Of a stretch of 64,000 nt of DNA, positions 37,381 through 48,369 are shown piece by piece (within the stretch, counting starts at the first letter, position 1; every line of letters starts with the position of its first letter). This DNA is from Daphnia carinata (Eukaryota > Arthropoda > Branchiopoda > Diplostraca > Daphniidae). The stretch lies in assembly GCF_022539665.2 (NCBI RefSeq), contig NC_081338.1, positions 4,401,679-4,465,678 of the forward strand. Direction: 5' to 3'. The position numbers and the translations under genes were made by a program. Below the pieces are notes generated by a model. That model saw only the letters and a list, made by a program, of their open reading frames with translations, was not told where the DNA came from and did no database searches.

Positions 37381-38081
37381 GTAAGTTACAGTCCATAAAA
37401 GTGCTAAACTGAACTTGTTTACCTTTTGAGATATTGAGCATTATCCGAGTCGCACATTCGGCAGCTTCTAATGTTCCGCTTCCTTAACTATCTACCAATT
37501 ACAAAAAATTGAGGTGTATGCAGATGTGGTCCCGCTTGTTTCTCCTGGATCAAACAAACATCTTTGTATCGAAAGTGGTCACCAGGCAACCACTCTGTAA
37601 CAGTCGACTGCTCCTCTTCCCTTTCTGACACATCGATTCCGCGCATGTTGCTGCTGAAATTTTTTCGCCCCGAACTTAGTCGGGGTTCAATTGAATTATG
37701 TAATCGGGGCTGCAACCCCGATTGCAATCAAGCAATTTAGGCAAAAATATAATCGATTGAGTTTTTTACGCAATTGCCCCGATCAAAACCACAATTATAC
37801 TTCGTTGACGCACCTACCCCGATTTTTATGCGGAAACCATAACAGCCGCCATCCCATAAAATGAATGGCGTCAGGGCAATAGGGGTAACCTCGTATTGGG
37901 CCCTGGCCTGCCCCAGTTGACGAAGTGGCCCCGAATGCTCACCCTCATTGGCAAATAGGTCCCCCAGTCGGCATGGGGTTCGATTTCTAATTAGAACTCG
38001 GTCACAATTACAAATTTATAAAGTAAAAAAAATATATTAGTGGCAATATTTGCAAGTCTGGCAGCAACCGCACGGCATGTA
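37381..38081. repeat. CCCCGA-motif cluster and spacer
   Basis: From about 37660 to 37990 the hexamer CCCCGA or its complement TCGGGG recurs at roughly 37668, 37681, 37706, 37716, 37775, 37818 and 37931 in alternating orientation. AATCGGGG and CCCCGATT form a short hairpin at about 37703-37724. The stretch is GC-richer than its surroundings and abuts the left arm of the inverted-repeat element. A minus-strand frame at 37488-37727 overlaps it and is not convincing as a gene. Confidence 0.45.
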
Positions 38082-38545
38082 CTCTTTTGGGCGAGTTACA
38101 AAAAGGACTCCAGGGTTTCCGACTTTTGGTTGCAGGTTTCCGACACTTGGACTCTGGAACCCGACGTTAGGACATCTGTCCACCGACGTTTGGACTACTG
38201 GTCCCCGACGTTTGGGCGCAACAGTAAATTGTTGCTGAAACCAACGAGCGCTACACTTTCCGACAAGATGACTCCCGTGCCATCGACATTAGGACTTTTT
38301 TTTTATTGATGATAAGTATTGTATACGTCAAACGGACTCCCGATCTAGCGACAAATGGACTCTCAATACAGGTACACGTTAATTGTTTTATTTCTATTAC
38401 CTTATATTTTATACATACTTTTGCCAAGTAGGTAGGATATTTAATTAATTTCGTTACTATAGATGTGTTTTCCTATGATGTATCGGTTTATTAATTTTAC
38501 TATTTGTATTACAGAAAAAAGGATGAATAAAATTATAAGAGTTTA
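38082..38545 (+). repeat. Left arm with 21-22 bp tandem repeats
   Basis: Within the arm, from about 38119 to 38216, a unit of the form CCGAC-n-TT-n-GGACT repeats every 21-22 bp at least five times (starts near 38119, 38140, 38161, 38183 and 38205), with degenerate extension to about 38300. The same array appears reversed in the right arm. The rest of the arm is AT-rich. Confidence 0.65.
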
Positions 38546-38589
38546 TGTGCTGATGCCAGAGGTAAATCTATCAAGTTTTTATTTACTTA

Positions 38590-38900
38590 AATTTACTAAT
38601 CTTTTAGTTATTCAAGGCACTAAGGTATGATGTAGCAATTGAAACCATTCCTTATAATGTTGCTGCCATACGTCATCCAAGACATTGTAGAGTATACATC
38701 AACACTTAGTCTCTGTTATTAAGAAATGTGGAAATGGAGGATAAGGTAAGACCAAGGAAGAATTCCTGTTAAGCATATTAAATAATTAATGTACATAACC
38801 TTTTGTCACTCGCAGCACAAACTCATGATTCCATTGTTGACTCAAAGCCAACAGCCCCACTTGTCTCGAGGTCCCAATGTGCATATCCAGGGAAAGGTAA
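38590..38900 (+). other. Exon-like pieces of unknown origin inside the element
   Basis: Two stretches with good splice borders read as protein-like. One begins LFKALRYDVAIETIPYNVAA (from about 38609) with an in-frame stop after RVYINT, ending ...EMEDK|GTAAGA. The other reads KLMIPLLTQSQQPHLSRG, ending IQGK|GTAATG. They do not match DHX37 where its helicase core would be expected, so they probably derive from another source. Confidence 0.3.
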
Positions 38901-39039
38901 TGCTAACAGCAATCTTTCAAATAATGTTATGAAATTAATGAATATATAATATTTCTATTAATAGCATGTTATACAGTACATACTTAAAAACCGTCTGGTA
39001 GTATTAATTGTCTAAGAGTTTGTAATTCCTTTTTTTTAG

Positions 39040-40708
39040 CGAAGGGGATATTAATCAACGTGCTGGTCGAGCTGGTCGTACCGGCCCGGGACATTGTTAC
39101 CGACTCTATTCTTTTGACGTCTTTAATGACGAGTTTGAAAAATTTTCCTTGCCAGATATCGCGCGAAGGTATTATTATCATAGATTTGGCTACTGTCAAG
39201 GGAAGTATAACAAAGTTTTATTCCAGACCGATTGACGATTTAGTTCTACAAATGAAATCAATGGACATTGAAAAAGTTATCCACTTTCTGTTTCCGACGC
39301 CACCTGATATTTAGCAGTTATATGCAGCTGAGCGTCGGCTATTATTGCTAAATGCACTGGAACCGCCGCCACGCAGCGTAGGACTCAAACGTAAGATTCG
39401 TACTGTTTTTCAATTACATTTTAAAATATTGAAAATTCATTTTAGCATTTACAGAAAGCCAAGAATGGATGTCAAAAATCACTCCACTTGGCAGAGCCAT
39501 GGCAGCTTATCCATTAGCACCGCGCTTTGCAAAGATGTTATTATTAAGCCAACAAAATGACCTACGTCAGCTGAGCATTACTCTGGTGGCTGCCCTATTA
39601 GTACAAGAACTTGTGCTGGATCAGCCAGCCGATTCTGTAGCAGGCGATACTCACAGAAGGTGGCTTGGTCAACGTCTATCCTGGGCTGGAACGGGACAGT
39701 CCCTACTTGTAGGAGACCCCATGGTACTCCTGCGTGCTGTTGGCGCCGCCGAGTACTCGGGTGATATTGAAGCGTTTTGTTCCACGAACGGGATACGTAG
39801 CAAAGCTCTTCGTGAAGTCCGAAAACTGCGGGTCTAGCTGACAAACGAAACGAACTTGAATTTACCATCGGGCACTGCATCGATTGTGGTTGACCCTCGC
39901 ATGGCGCCCCCCTACTGAATTGCAAGCCAAACTTTTGCGTCAGATTCTGATGGCTGGACTTCCCGATCACGTGGCTAAGCGAATACCTCCAAATGAAATC
40001 AAGGAAACCGAAGACTGTAGAAAGTACAAATACGCTTATCGCTGCCCAGAAATGGAAGATCCTGTCTTCTTGAACCCATCGAGTATCTTGCGCTATTCGC
40101 ACCCTGAATGGATCATTTATCAGGACATTTATGAACATGCCAACAAAATCTATTTGCGTGGTATTACGGCCATCAAACCCGAATGGCTGCCTATATTCAG
40201 TCCTACACAGTGCACCTTCTCTGCCCCCTTGGAGCTTCCTGCCCCTGGTTATGATTCAGACCAGGGCCGTGTAATGTGTCACATGAATGTTACATTTGGG
40301 AGAAGTGGTTGGCCTCTGCCTGTAATGGAGCTTGAATATCCAGCTGGTATCGACCGGTTCAAGTTTTTAGCCCAGTTTTTCCTTAATGGAGAGGTTTGTC
40401 GTCCTCTAGCAAAGTACGTATTGGCTCTAGTTTTGTTCATATTTTCCAGCCGTACTAAATAAGTAATTTTGTTATGTAGATACACGGCAGCTCTGCTGTC
40501 AACTCCATCAACAATGGTCAAGACATGGGTGAAACTCCAGCCCAAGACACAAGTGTTACTTCAACAACTGACAATTGGTAATCTCGATAGCTTAGATTCG
40601 CTTCTTGCCGCTTGGCAAAAAGATAAATTCTATCTCCTGGGGGCCTATAAAGCCTGGGTACCTGGATCACTTCATGAAGAAATCAATACCCTTTGGCCTC
40701 CTGTGTAA
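39040..40708 (+). pseudogene. DHX37: Broken DHX37-like DEAH-box helicase copy, C-terminal half
   Basis: Exons 39040-39168, 39227-39390, 39446-40413 and 40480-40708 retain normal introns, so this is a DNA-level copy and not a retrocopy. It begins at helicase motif VI ([20 protein letters not shown]) and continues with [59 protein letters not shown] and the family's C-terminal STPSTMVKTWVKLQPKT. These identify DHX37/Dhr1, the nucleolar helicase needed for 18S rRNA maturation. Motifs I-V are absent. Lesions: TAG at 39312-39314, TAG at 39834-39836 (both plausible CAG/CAA to TAG changes) and an extra C in the C-run near 39905-39911 that shifts the frame. Confidence 0.85.
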
Positions 40709-40897
40709 TTGACTGTAAAATATATTGACCTCTTCATTGCGTAAGTAAACTTCTATCGTGAAATCCAAGTTCTTGAGTTTAGCGATAACTTAATATTTTA
40801 ATCTCTCTTAGCATGAAAAGTTAGCAGGGTTTCCAATTGAAAATCATCTCATTTTTATTGAAAACACACCTAAAATCAACTACGGGAAGAATAATCT

Positions 40898-41426
40898 CTA
40901 CTCTGCCTTGACGCGCTTTTCTTTTTTCTCCTTGATTGGATTTTTCTTGCATTCATTATAAATATTACGAAAAATCAATACATTTGCGTCTGAATGAAAG
41001 TCTCTTCGGTCTCTATGGCACTTCGGCATACAGTTTTTGGAAAAAAAGTTAACAACAACAAAACAAATAGACGAAGTTAGTTTTCCTAAACAATGTAATT
41101 CTTTGTTACAATAGTTAAATATACAATAATGAACGATCAATTGATTATTCTGGGTTTGTGACATGGCTTACGATTACAATTCAATATGAATAAAAACAAT
41201 ACCTGAAACTTACAGCATTTATCCTCTGTGGATTATCAGGAGATGCAATAATGCCATATGTGGCATTAGCTTTTAACTTTCCCCAATCGTGTCCAGTTGC
41301 AGCTCTCATTACAACACTGTCTTGTTCTACATAGGACTTCAGGTGCGCGAGACATGCTTTCGATTTCACGTAATTTTGCACTAATTCGTAAATAACACCT
41401 TGGTTTCGGTCAAACGCCATGTCCAA
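40898..41426 (-). CDS. Small two-exon protein of 111 aa, unknown, inside the inverted-repeat element
   Basis: Exon 1, 41426-41214, codes MDMAFDRNQGVIYELVQNYV, then CLAHLKSYVEQDSVVMRAAT and GHDWGKLKANATYGIIASP, and ends at a good donor (AATGCT|GTAAGT). Exon 2, 41020-40898, begins in phase 0 at CHRDRRDFHSDANVLIFRN and ends with a Lys/Glu-rich tail, KKNPIKEKKEKRVKAE. Codon use and residue balance look like a genuine conserved small protein with a basic C-terminus. I do not recognise it. It overlaps no DHX37 sequence and lies tail-to-tail with it. Confidence 0.5.
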
Positions 41427-41459
41427 AAAGTAAACAATACAATTGCAAATGGGGCTAAA

Positions 41460-41919
41460 CTAATAGTTTTATTAATACTTTTTTCTGTAATACAAATAGT
41501 ACAATTTATAAACAGATACAGCATAGAAAAACATCTCTATAATAATAACATTAATTAAATATCCTACCTACTTGGCAAAAGTATGTATAAAATATAAGGT
41601 AATAGAAATAAAACAATCAACGTGTAACTGTATGGAGAGTCCATTTGTCGCTAGATCGGGAGTCCGTTTGACGTATACAATACTAATCATCAATAAAAAA
41701 AAAAGTCCTAATGTCGATGGCACGGGAGTCCTCTTGTCGGAAAGTGTAGCGCTCGTTGGGTTCAGCAACAATATATTGTTGCGCCCAAATGTCGGGGACC
41801 ACTAGTCCAAACGTCGGTGAACAGATGTCCTTTCGTCGGGTACCAGATGTCCAAGTGTCGGAAACCTGCAACCAAAAGTCGGAAACCCTGGAGTCCTTTT
41901 TGTAACTCGCCCAAAAGAC
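41460..41919 (-). repeat. Right arm (inverted copy of 38082-38545)
   Basis: Reverse complement of the left arm, including the degenerate 21-22 bp array (about 41790-41900) and the AT-rich inner part. Differences are scattered substitutions and small indels. Confidence 0.7.
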
Positions 41920-42401
41920 TCTGTCCCCAACCGCACATAGAGTACCAATCGCCGGCAAGTAGAAATTGAATGTTCTTCCCGCCATCGCACCAATTCCTCA
42001 TTCTTCCGCTAGGCTTGGAAATCAAGGTTAAATGGCGTCCTACTGTAACTGTCGATACAATCTCTTCCAAGTTTGACGTTTCTGTTTCATTCGCTAGTTA
42101 ATAATATTATAATTAAGTTTTCTTGTGGAAAATTATTGATATTTCCTATCGCTTAAATTTGAATATACCAAAGAGTCAACACTTCCTATTTTCATGAATC
42201 CGTGCCAGAAAGTTGTGTTTACTGAAATTGTTTTCTAGTGCAAATATCGCAATGCTGATGGCAGTTTGATACTCTTCGGCCTCGAATACTAAAAAAAAAA
42301 ATGTTTGTTCCACCCAAGTGATTAAAGAAAATCAAACGCACATCAACATAAGAGGCATAAGGTGGTTGAAGTCCAACATCGGAGATCACAGCAACCTCAA
42401 C
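41920..42401. other. Spacer upstream of the Polycomb-like gene
   Basis: About 480 bp. A minus-strand stretch, 42070-41930 (EEIVSTVTVGRHLTLISKP), looks mildly protein-like but I cannot splice it. The rest holds the likely promoter and 5' UTR of the downstream gene. Confidence 0.35.
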
Positions 42402-44855
42402 ATGTCACTTTCTCACACAACTCTGGTATGTTTCAGAAAAAATTTATTGTTGTCCACATGGACTGAAAAAAAATTTTAGACCAAAGATGAGTCTCCAGTA
42501 GCACCTGATTCCACAACAGCAGACCGCCTTATGTTTACTGAAGGTGAAGATATCCTTCTCCATGATGAAAATGGGCTATTCATTTTTGGAACAATTGTCC
42601 AAGTATTTCATTTGTCTTTACATTTTTTTAAGGGTTACTTTATTTTAAATATATTATTAGGTTCTCCTATTTGATGAAAAATGTCTTATCCAGTTTGGAG
42701 ATGACACCGAAAGATGGGCTCACTTTCGTGATCTGAGAAAGATTAAAATCCAAGAAGAAGCACAAATTTCATGCACTTTGTGTAAAAGCATACAGTCTAG
42801 TGCTTGTAATCATATTTTATTGTGCCATTATTGCCGAAGAGGATACCACCAAAATTGTCATGAGGTATGAAGTTTGCCCATCATTGTCTGCATTGGCAAT
42901 CATCATTGAAATTTATTTTGGTAGCCTCCATTACCAAGCCAGTTTGCAAATGGAGAAACCAATTGGATGTGCATGAGATGCTTGGAAAAAAGACAAATTA
43001 AAGAGAGAGACAAACTTGCCAATTCAAAACCAGTTGATATACCTAATAAAGGCAACAACAATAACAGCAGCTCTTCCAACTTGGTTCGCAAAAAACGAAA
43101 TTTTCCTTACGACGTAAGAATCTGCATAGCTAATTAGAAAAAGTATGTGTGAAATCTTTTATTACGCTCATCCACATTTCTTTGTATCGCCAGTTGGCAA
43201 ATCTTAGATGGGATGCAAATCACTACACAAATGCTGAGCAAAAGTACTGTTATTGCGGACAGTTTGGCGAATGGTTTAAAAGAATGCTCCAATGTTGTGG
43301 ATGCTCGCAATGGTTCCACAGTGAATGTATATCTAACTTAAAGCAACCGCTATTATGTGGTGACAGGTAACCGTCTTCTTAAAAATTAGTTAGTAACAAT
43401 CCTATCATCGTGTATTTGTTTCTTTCATGTTGCTTTCAGGTTTTTCCTCTTCTTATGTTCCGTATGTAATAACGGTGGTGAAGAGCGCCTAACGAGACTA
43501 AGCCAAGAAATGACGCTAGCTGACATGGCTCACATAGCATTATTTAATTTAACCATTGAAACGGCCAAGAAATACCATGATTTGGATACGAGCGTTTTAC
43601 CTTTCATAGAAAACAACTGGAAATATTTCCAACCCTCCAGCGAAGTATACACCTCTTCTGGGTCAACCGTTATAAGAATATTTTTACATTTCTCTTATTA
43701 TTCTCGTTTTAGTTATTAACATTGACAGGCAGTGAAAGACGGATCCGAATACTAGCAGCTTTCTGGCAGTTCAAAAACCGGTAATGTGTGAATGATGTGG
43801 TTATGAAACAATTAGTATAAACACCTTTTATCCCATCAGCTTTATGTGCGGAAGAGAACTAAAAAAGAAAAAGACTATGTGGGGATTACGTTTTCGGTTG
43901 CCCTCGCCGTTCCCGTCTGTATTAAGCCCACAGTCTCAACACATGCTGCAATTATGGACAAATCGCGACTTGATTTCTTCAGGACCGTCCATTGAGTGAG
44001 TCGTTTTTAAAAGCATTTTTACATCCAAATTAATTTAAAACGGTGTAATGCAGGAACGTTTTGCCAACATTGTCAGTTATGAAGAAGCAAGCGGAAGGTT
44101 TTCATAAAAACAAGAGAGCTCATTCGGCGCTTTCAGTACGTGGTGAAAGAGAAAAGATTTCGAATAAGCGGGTTAGACCATCTGATCCCGAACTTCAACG
44201 GAATTTGCGAGTGCGTCAACAGAGAGCCACATCTGAGGAGAGCATTTGTGAAGAGAGTTCTGATGACGTGAAATCACTGGTCATAGCGGGGAAAAAACAG
44301 AACAAGCGCAAACGAACTAATGGTGGTGGCGACGAAAATTCTAGCAGTATCTCGTCGTTTTCCGCTTCATTGGCCACTCCCATAGAAACGAGTAGTGATG
44401 AAACTTCTTCTAGAGGAACATTAGATATGTTTATACCGCCTCCACAAAATTTTGACGGCCTTAACAACCCGTTCTGTAACTTGACATCCTACAACCAGAA
44501 CCTTCCACGAAGCTCTGGCTACCTTTTCGTGCGACCGTTGAAAACGCGCCTCAGTGAAAAGGATATCCGAATTACAAAGAATGGTGAGATTAAGCGTAAG
44601 AGATTTGTGCGGAAGTGGAAGCGATCTTCTCAACCTGATTTGGCTAGCGCCCTATTCAGCAGCGACGCATCCTTTCGATTCGCCAGTCCCCAAACACATG
44701 TTTACCAACCAACTCCCAAAGAATCTATTCTCAGCTATTTTGGCATAGAAGAGCGTGTATCTCGAGGTGAAAAATATACCGTGCATGCTCGTAGGGTGCT
44801 TTCGAAGGGAGCCCTACAGTATCTGATACATTGGGAAAGTGAAAATGTAACATGA
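42402..44855 (+). CDS. Pcl: Polycomb-like protein (MTF2/PHF1/PHF19 family)
   Basis: Nine exons, 42402-42425, 42480-42602, 42661-42864, 42925-43113, 43194-43366, 43440-43644, 43713-43780, 43840-43995 and 44054-44855, give 647 residues. Domain order: Tudor (EGEDILLHDENGLFIFGTIV to CLIQFGDDTERWAHFRDL), PHD1 (CTLCKSIQSSACNHILLCHY to WMCMRC), PHD2 (YCYCGQFGEWFKRMLQCCGC to CSVCNNG), then the extended homology region (KYHDLDTSVLPFIENNW, FMCGRELKKKKTMWGLRFRL). The C-terminus ends with the chromo-like segment SILSYFGIEERVSRGEKYTV and ALQYLIHWE. This is the PRC2 accessory factor that recruits or stimulates H3K27 methylation. The Tudor pocket is less aromatic than in vertebrate members, so H3K36me3 reading may be weak. 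The linker in exon 9 is Ser-rich with basic patches. Confidence 0.93.
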
Positions 44856-46639
44856 CCCAAATAGTGTGCACTGGTCAAACAATATAATGGACTGCAAAGT
44901 AGGCATTGTTTTCCTGACAGAAAAAAAAAAAAAACTATTTTCTCGCCAGCTTTAATGATAATAGACTCATTAACTTCGGAAAACCTTTTCCATCACTGGG
45001 TAAAACATTCCCATGAGAAATGAACCGAGGTCATAAATGCGTTATCAAAGATAATCTCGATCTCGAAAAGCAATCTTGATTTGATTTCTGCTAAACCGTG
45101 TCTGATGCACATTGCTACTTCTGTTTTCACTGCCTATTTTTATCCAGTCTCAATAAGCGTCTTGCCGTGATTGTAATCTGTGTTCCCATTCATGTTCGTC
45201 CCATTCTTGAGTTTTAGTTTCTGTCTTTTAACTTCTTATTATATTCTGTTTATTTTGTCACTTGCAGTTGTTTTAACACGAAAAAAGCTTTGTCGGGTGT
45301 TTTTCCGTAACAGTTACTCTATCTGTTGATAGGTACCAAAATACATGGATTTCGTTCAAAAGCTGACGAACCTCAAATTTGAGTGTTAATATTTTCCAAA
45401 CAATGATTTCGCTAGCTACTCGAAAGATTTTAATGTGTTGCACTTGTAATATTGTGCTGTAGCACTATAGTGCTATACCGAACTGGCGCGCCAGCAATTC
45501 TGACTTCGAAAAGTCAGGCTTATTTTTTTGTCGGGCTTAGTTTCAATTTGATGCAAAATGTATTTCACTTGAAATTCTACAATTACGTGTATTACTCAAA
45601 ATTGAACTCGGATTTCAGGAGAATTATTTTTTTTTTCTTGGCAAAGCAACTTTTTTTTTTAATATAGTGAACTCAATTATGACTTGGAAAAGTCAGGCTT
45701 ATTTTATCAGTCGGGCTTATTTATTTGGGCTTAAAATTTTTTTCGGCAAAAATTAACACTCATTGGAATTGGTTGAATATCACAGGATATACTCAAAATT
45801 GAATGCTGATTCCGGTAAAATTGCTATTTTTTTTATGAAATTAATCGTTTTTGAAATACACCGAACATTTGACTCAATGCTAGCGCGCAGCAGCAGACAT
45901 ATTCGGTGAGCAAAGCGGATTGCCATAATACAATGCAGATATGGGTAGCATTACTCGTGGCGTTCGTTGCGGACTTTTAGAGAACCCTCTTATGTTATTC
46001 TACTCTTAGCTAACCCGCGGGTTGCGGCTCGATCACAGATGATCGGGCCGCACCGTAGTTGCAAAATATTTTAACGGTTAGTGGCAACCTTGTTTCCGTC
46101 ATGCCAAAATAATATGATGGGGATGAACTCCTAAAATTTTCGTACGCCTCTTCCGCCCTTTCTTTTATGGACATGTGGGCGCCATTATGCTATGATAGGT
46201 TTCATTTTGTATTTGATTTTTCTACTTGAGTGTTTAGCTTTTCTTCGCATTTTCATTTCAATATTATCTTCATTTATTGTTCCTGAAAAAAAATTTTCTT
46301 CCAGGTTGGCTGAAGAAAATCTGATCCAACTTCTCTCGTTTCACGTGGAGCCATATGAAACTTGGAAACCTGCGTCTAAATCAGTGTAAACCACAGAGTT
46401 TGTATTGCCTGAGCCGTCAACGTTTGTTGGTCTTCACATGGAAAATTTCTTGCCTCAGCGTTAAGTATTATTTTCAATCACTGCATACAGTTTCATCAGC
46501 TAACCGTTTGTAGGTGTGTTCCTGATTACCAACCAGAACATTTATGTACGATACATTCTATGTTTGTGTTACTCTTCATGCAGTTCATGGTTAAAAGGAT
46601 GTATTATTCTTTTGGTTTCCTAGATGTAAACTTACTGCT
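44856..46639. other. Repeat-bearing spacer
   Basis: It contains two copies of the GTCAGGCTTA...TCGGGCTTA repeat (about 45510-45540 and 45690-45735), a 12-bp perfect palindrome CTGGCGCGCCAG at 45483-45494, and a GC-rich hairpin at 46024-46051. A plus frame at 46192-46389 ends FHVEPYETWKPASKSV and is not recognisable. No gene supported. Confidence 0.5.
46024..46051. repeat. GC-rich hairpin
   Basis: GCGGCTCGATCA pairs with TGATCGGGCCGC around a 4-nt loop, with one mismatch, giving a strong stem. It directly follows the palindrome ACCCGCGGGT at 46013-46022. Confidence 0.55.
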
Positions 46640-47809
46640 GATCTGAAAGCCATGAAATTATAAAACTAACAATTTTGGGATGCAATAGCAAGAATTCCTG
46701 ATAAGGTAAAATTTTAAGATTAAATTATCTTGTGAAGAGTAATGAAGCATTCGAAATTGCAGATTATGGAAGATGAAAGTCTAAAACTGTTTCAAGATCA
46801 AATGGTCAAATGCTAGGTATCAGAAATTAACACCCCATCATGCTCTAAGGCTATAATGGCCCCGCAAGAAAAAAGGGAACACTTCACAACATGAAAAGGT
46901 TAGTATACTAGGCTGTTGTTACATTATGGGCGTTAACTTTATACTTGCTATATGATGAGGTAAAATGTTTATTTTAAATTTACGTTTTTTACGTTTATTC
47001 AGGGCTTACAAAAATTTTATGACACCGTCTTGCAAGCTATTCTCCGGCATGTAAACTTCGAAGTTACGCGATGCATTTTGCTTGCATCTGCAGGATTCGT
47101 AAAAGATCATTTCTTTGAATATATGATGCAATGGGCTTCTAAAAACGACAACCGTATGCTTATAGATAACAAATCAAAATTTCTTCTTATTCACGCTTCG
47201 TCAGGATTTAAACACTCTTTAAAAGGCTAGTTTGAAAAAGAAATGATACGCGGATAGTTGAGCTTAACTGTTGCCTGATTTACTAGAAGTTTTAGCTGAT
47301 CCTGCTGTAACATCGCGTATGGCGGATACTAAAGCCATGGCTGAAGTAAAAAAGCTGGAAAACTTTTATGCAATTTTACAAACAGAGCCAAGCCGCGCCT
47401 TTTATGGTCTCAAGCACGTCTTGAAGGCTAACGAAGGCCAAGCAATTGATACCCTTTTGGTGTCTGATAATCTCTTCAGGTACTAAATAAAGGTAAAACC
47501 ACCATCTTTTTTCCATGTAATTTATTTATATGGCATTCATGCACCAGGTCTCAAAGTGTAGAAGAACGTAAGACGTACGTTAAGCTGGTTGAAAGTGTTC
47601 GAGACAATGGAGGCACCACGCGCATTTTCTCCTCTCTCCATGTATCGGGTGAACGTAAGTTTGAATTTATGACTATATTAAGGAAGAGGAAATTTTATAT
47701 TATTTACCCCTCAACAGAGTTGACGCAGCTAACCGGTGTGGCTGCGGTACTCAGGTTTCCCATGCCCGAGCTGGAAGAAGAACCGTTAGACAGTGATGAA
47801 GACTCATAA
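46640..47809 (+). pseudogene. pelo: Decayed pelota copy (C-terminal two thirds)
   Basis: Readable exons are 47003-47225, 47287-47479, 47548-47654 and 47718-47809. They code [75 protein letters not shown] and [17 protein letters not shown], which is clearly Pelota/Dom34, the ribosome-rescue factor. The preceding PRKKGNTSQHEK exon (about 46862-46900) is adjacent to in-frame stops, and earlier exons are only faintly visible near 46680. The donor after HSLK is GC (AAAAG|GCTAGT), so that intron is non-canonical. The N-terminal eRF1-like domain is not found. Introns are retained, so this is a DNA-level fragment. If the GC donor is used, the C-terminal domain could still be spliced, but a functional protein is unlikely. 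Confidence 0.75.
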
Positions 47810-48360
47810 CAAAGAAACTAAAACGAAGAATTCCTTGCCTTTTTCAAGTCCAGTTCAAAATATTTCCTGCTGAACTTAAGTTGGAGGTGTAAATAAAATA
47901 AGGAAGTCACTGCTAATCAGTCGATTCAATAGCCGAGAATGAAATCTTTTTATCTTTAAAGATTTGCCTACTAATGACGTACTTAAGTTAAACTTCAAGG
48001 TAGGGTAAAGGCTATCCTCAAACAGTATTTCCACTAGATGGCGCTGCAGATTCATCAGCCTCTAGCGTGTGAAATGGAACTATTGTTACTTTTTGTTGTC
48101 ATGTGATTCTCATTGTTTACTTTGTTTTTACGTTGACAACGTGTATCTGAGTTTCCCTCGTCTGAACGGTATCGTTATTTCGGTTTTTTTTGTTGTTTTT
48201 ACCTCCTCTAGACAAGTTGTACCTGAAAACTGAACTTTAAGAACTTTGAAAGGCGATGTTATGTTCATTTACTAAAGTTTGCGTTTGAAACTACGCAGAT
48301 CTTTTTTAACTTGTGAAGGAGAACATAGTTCATTTTTTAAATTTTCGAAATTTTAACTTT
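47810..48360. other. Spacer with a strong CTCF-like motif
   Basis: No gene supported. The CTCF-like motif at 48031-48047 is listed separately. The flanks are AT-rich with short frames. Confidence 0.4.
48031..48047 (+). promoter_or_regulatory. CTCF-like motif
   Basis: CCACTAGATGGCGCTGC matches the arthropod/vertebrate CTCF core (CCAsyAGrkGGCGCT type) at every core position I remember. The similar sequence at 49048-49064 shares flanking bases ATTTCC and CATCAGCC, so both belong to one repeat. Confidence 0.5.
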
Positions 48361-48369
48361 CAGTACAAC

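Larger units (their letters stand above)
38082..41919. mobile_element. Inverted-repeat-bounded composite element, about 3.84 kb
   Basis: The sequence 38082-38545 recurs in reverse complement at about 41460-41919, starting CTTTTGGGCGAGTTACAAAA at the outer edges and ending near an ATTACAGAAAAAAG sequence at the inner edges. The arms of about 460 bp are roughly 80-90% alike by eye. They enclose 2.9 kb that holds a broken copy of DHX37 (plus strand) and a small two-exon gene (minus strand). No transposase was found inside. The layout fits a non-autonomous terminal-inverted-repeat transposon that captured host DNA, or an inverted segmental duplication of a repeat on either side of a gene fragment. 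I could not identify a target-site duplication. Confidence 0.6.

Noticed and set aside
38119-38300. CRISPR array or other prokaryotic repeat-spacer system
   Set aside because: The 21-22 bp units are contiguous and degenerate without unique spacers, and the window is clearly eukaryotic.
39578-40138. 186-codon minus-strand frame across the DHX37 copy
   Set aside because: Antisense shadow. The plus-strand translation matches DHX37 in the same interval.
44216-44633. Minus-strand frames over the last Pcl exon
   Set aside because: Shadows of the long Pcl exon 9, which ends in the family's conserved chromo-like C-terminus.
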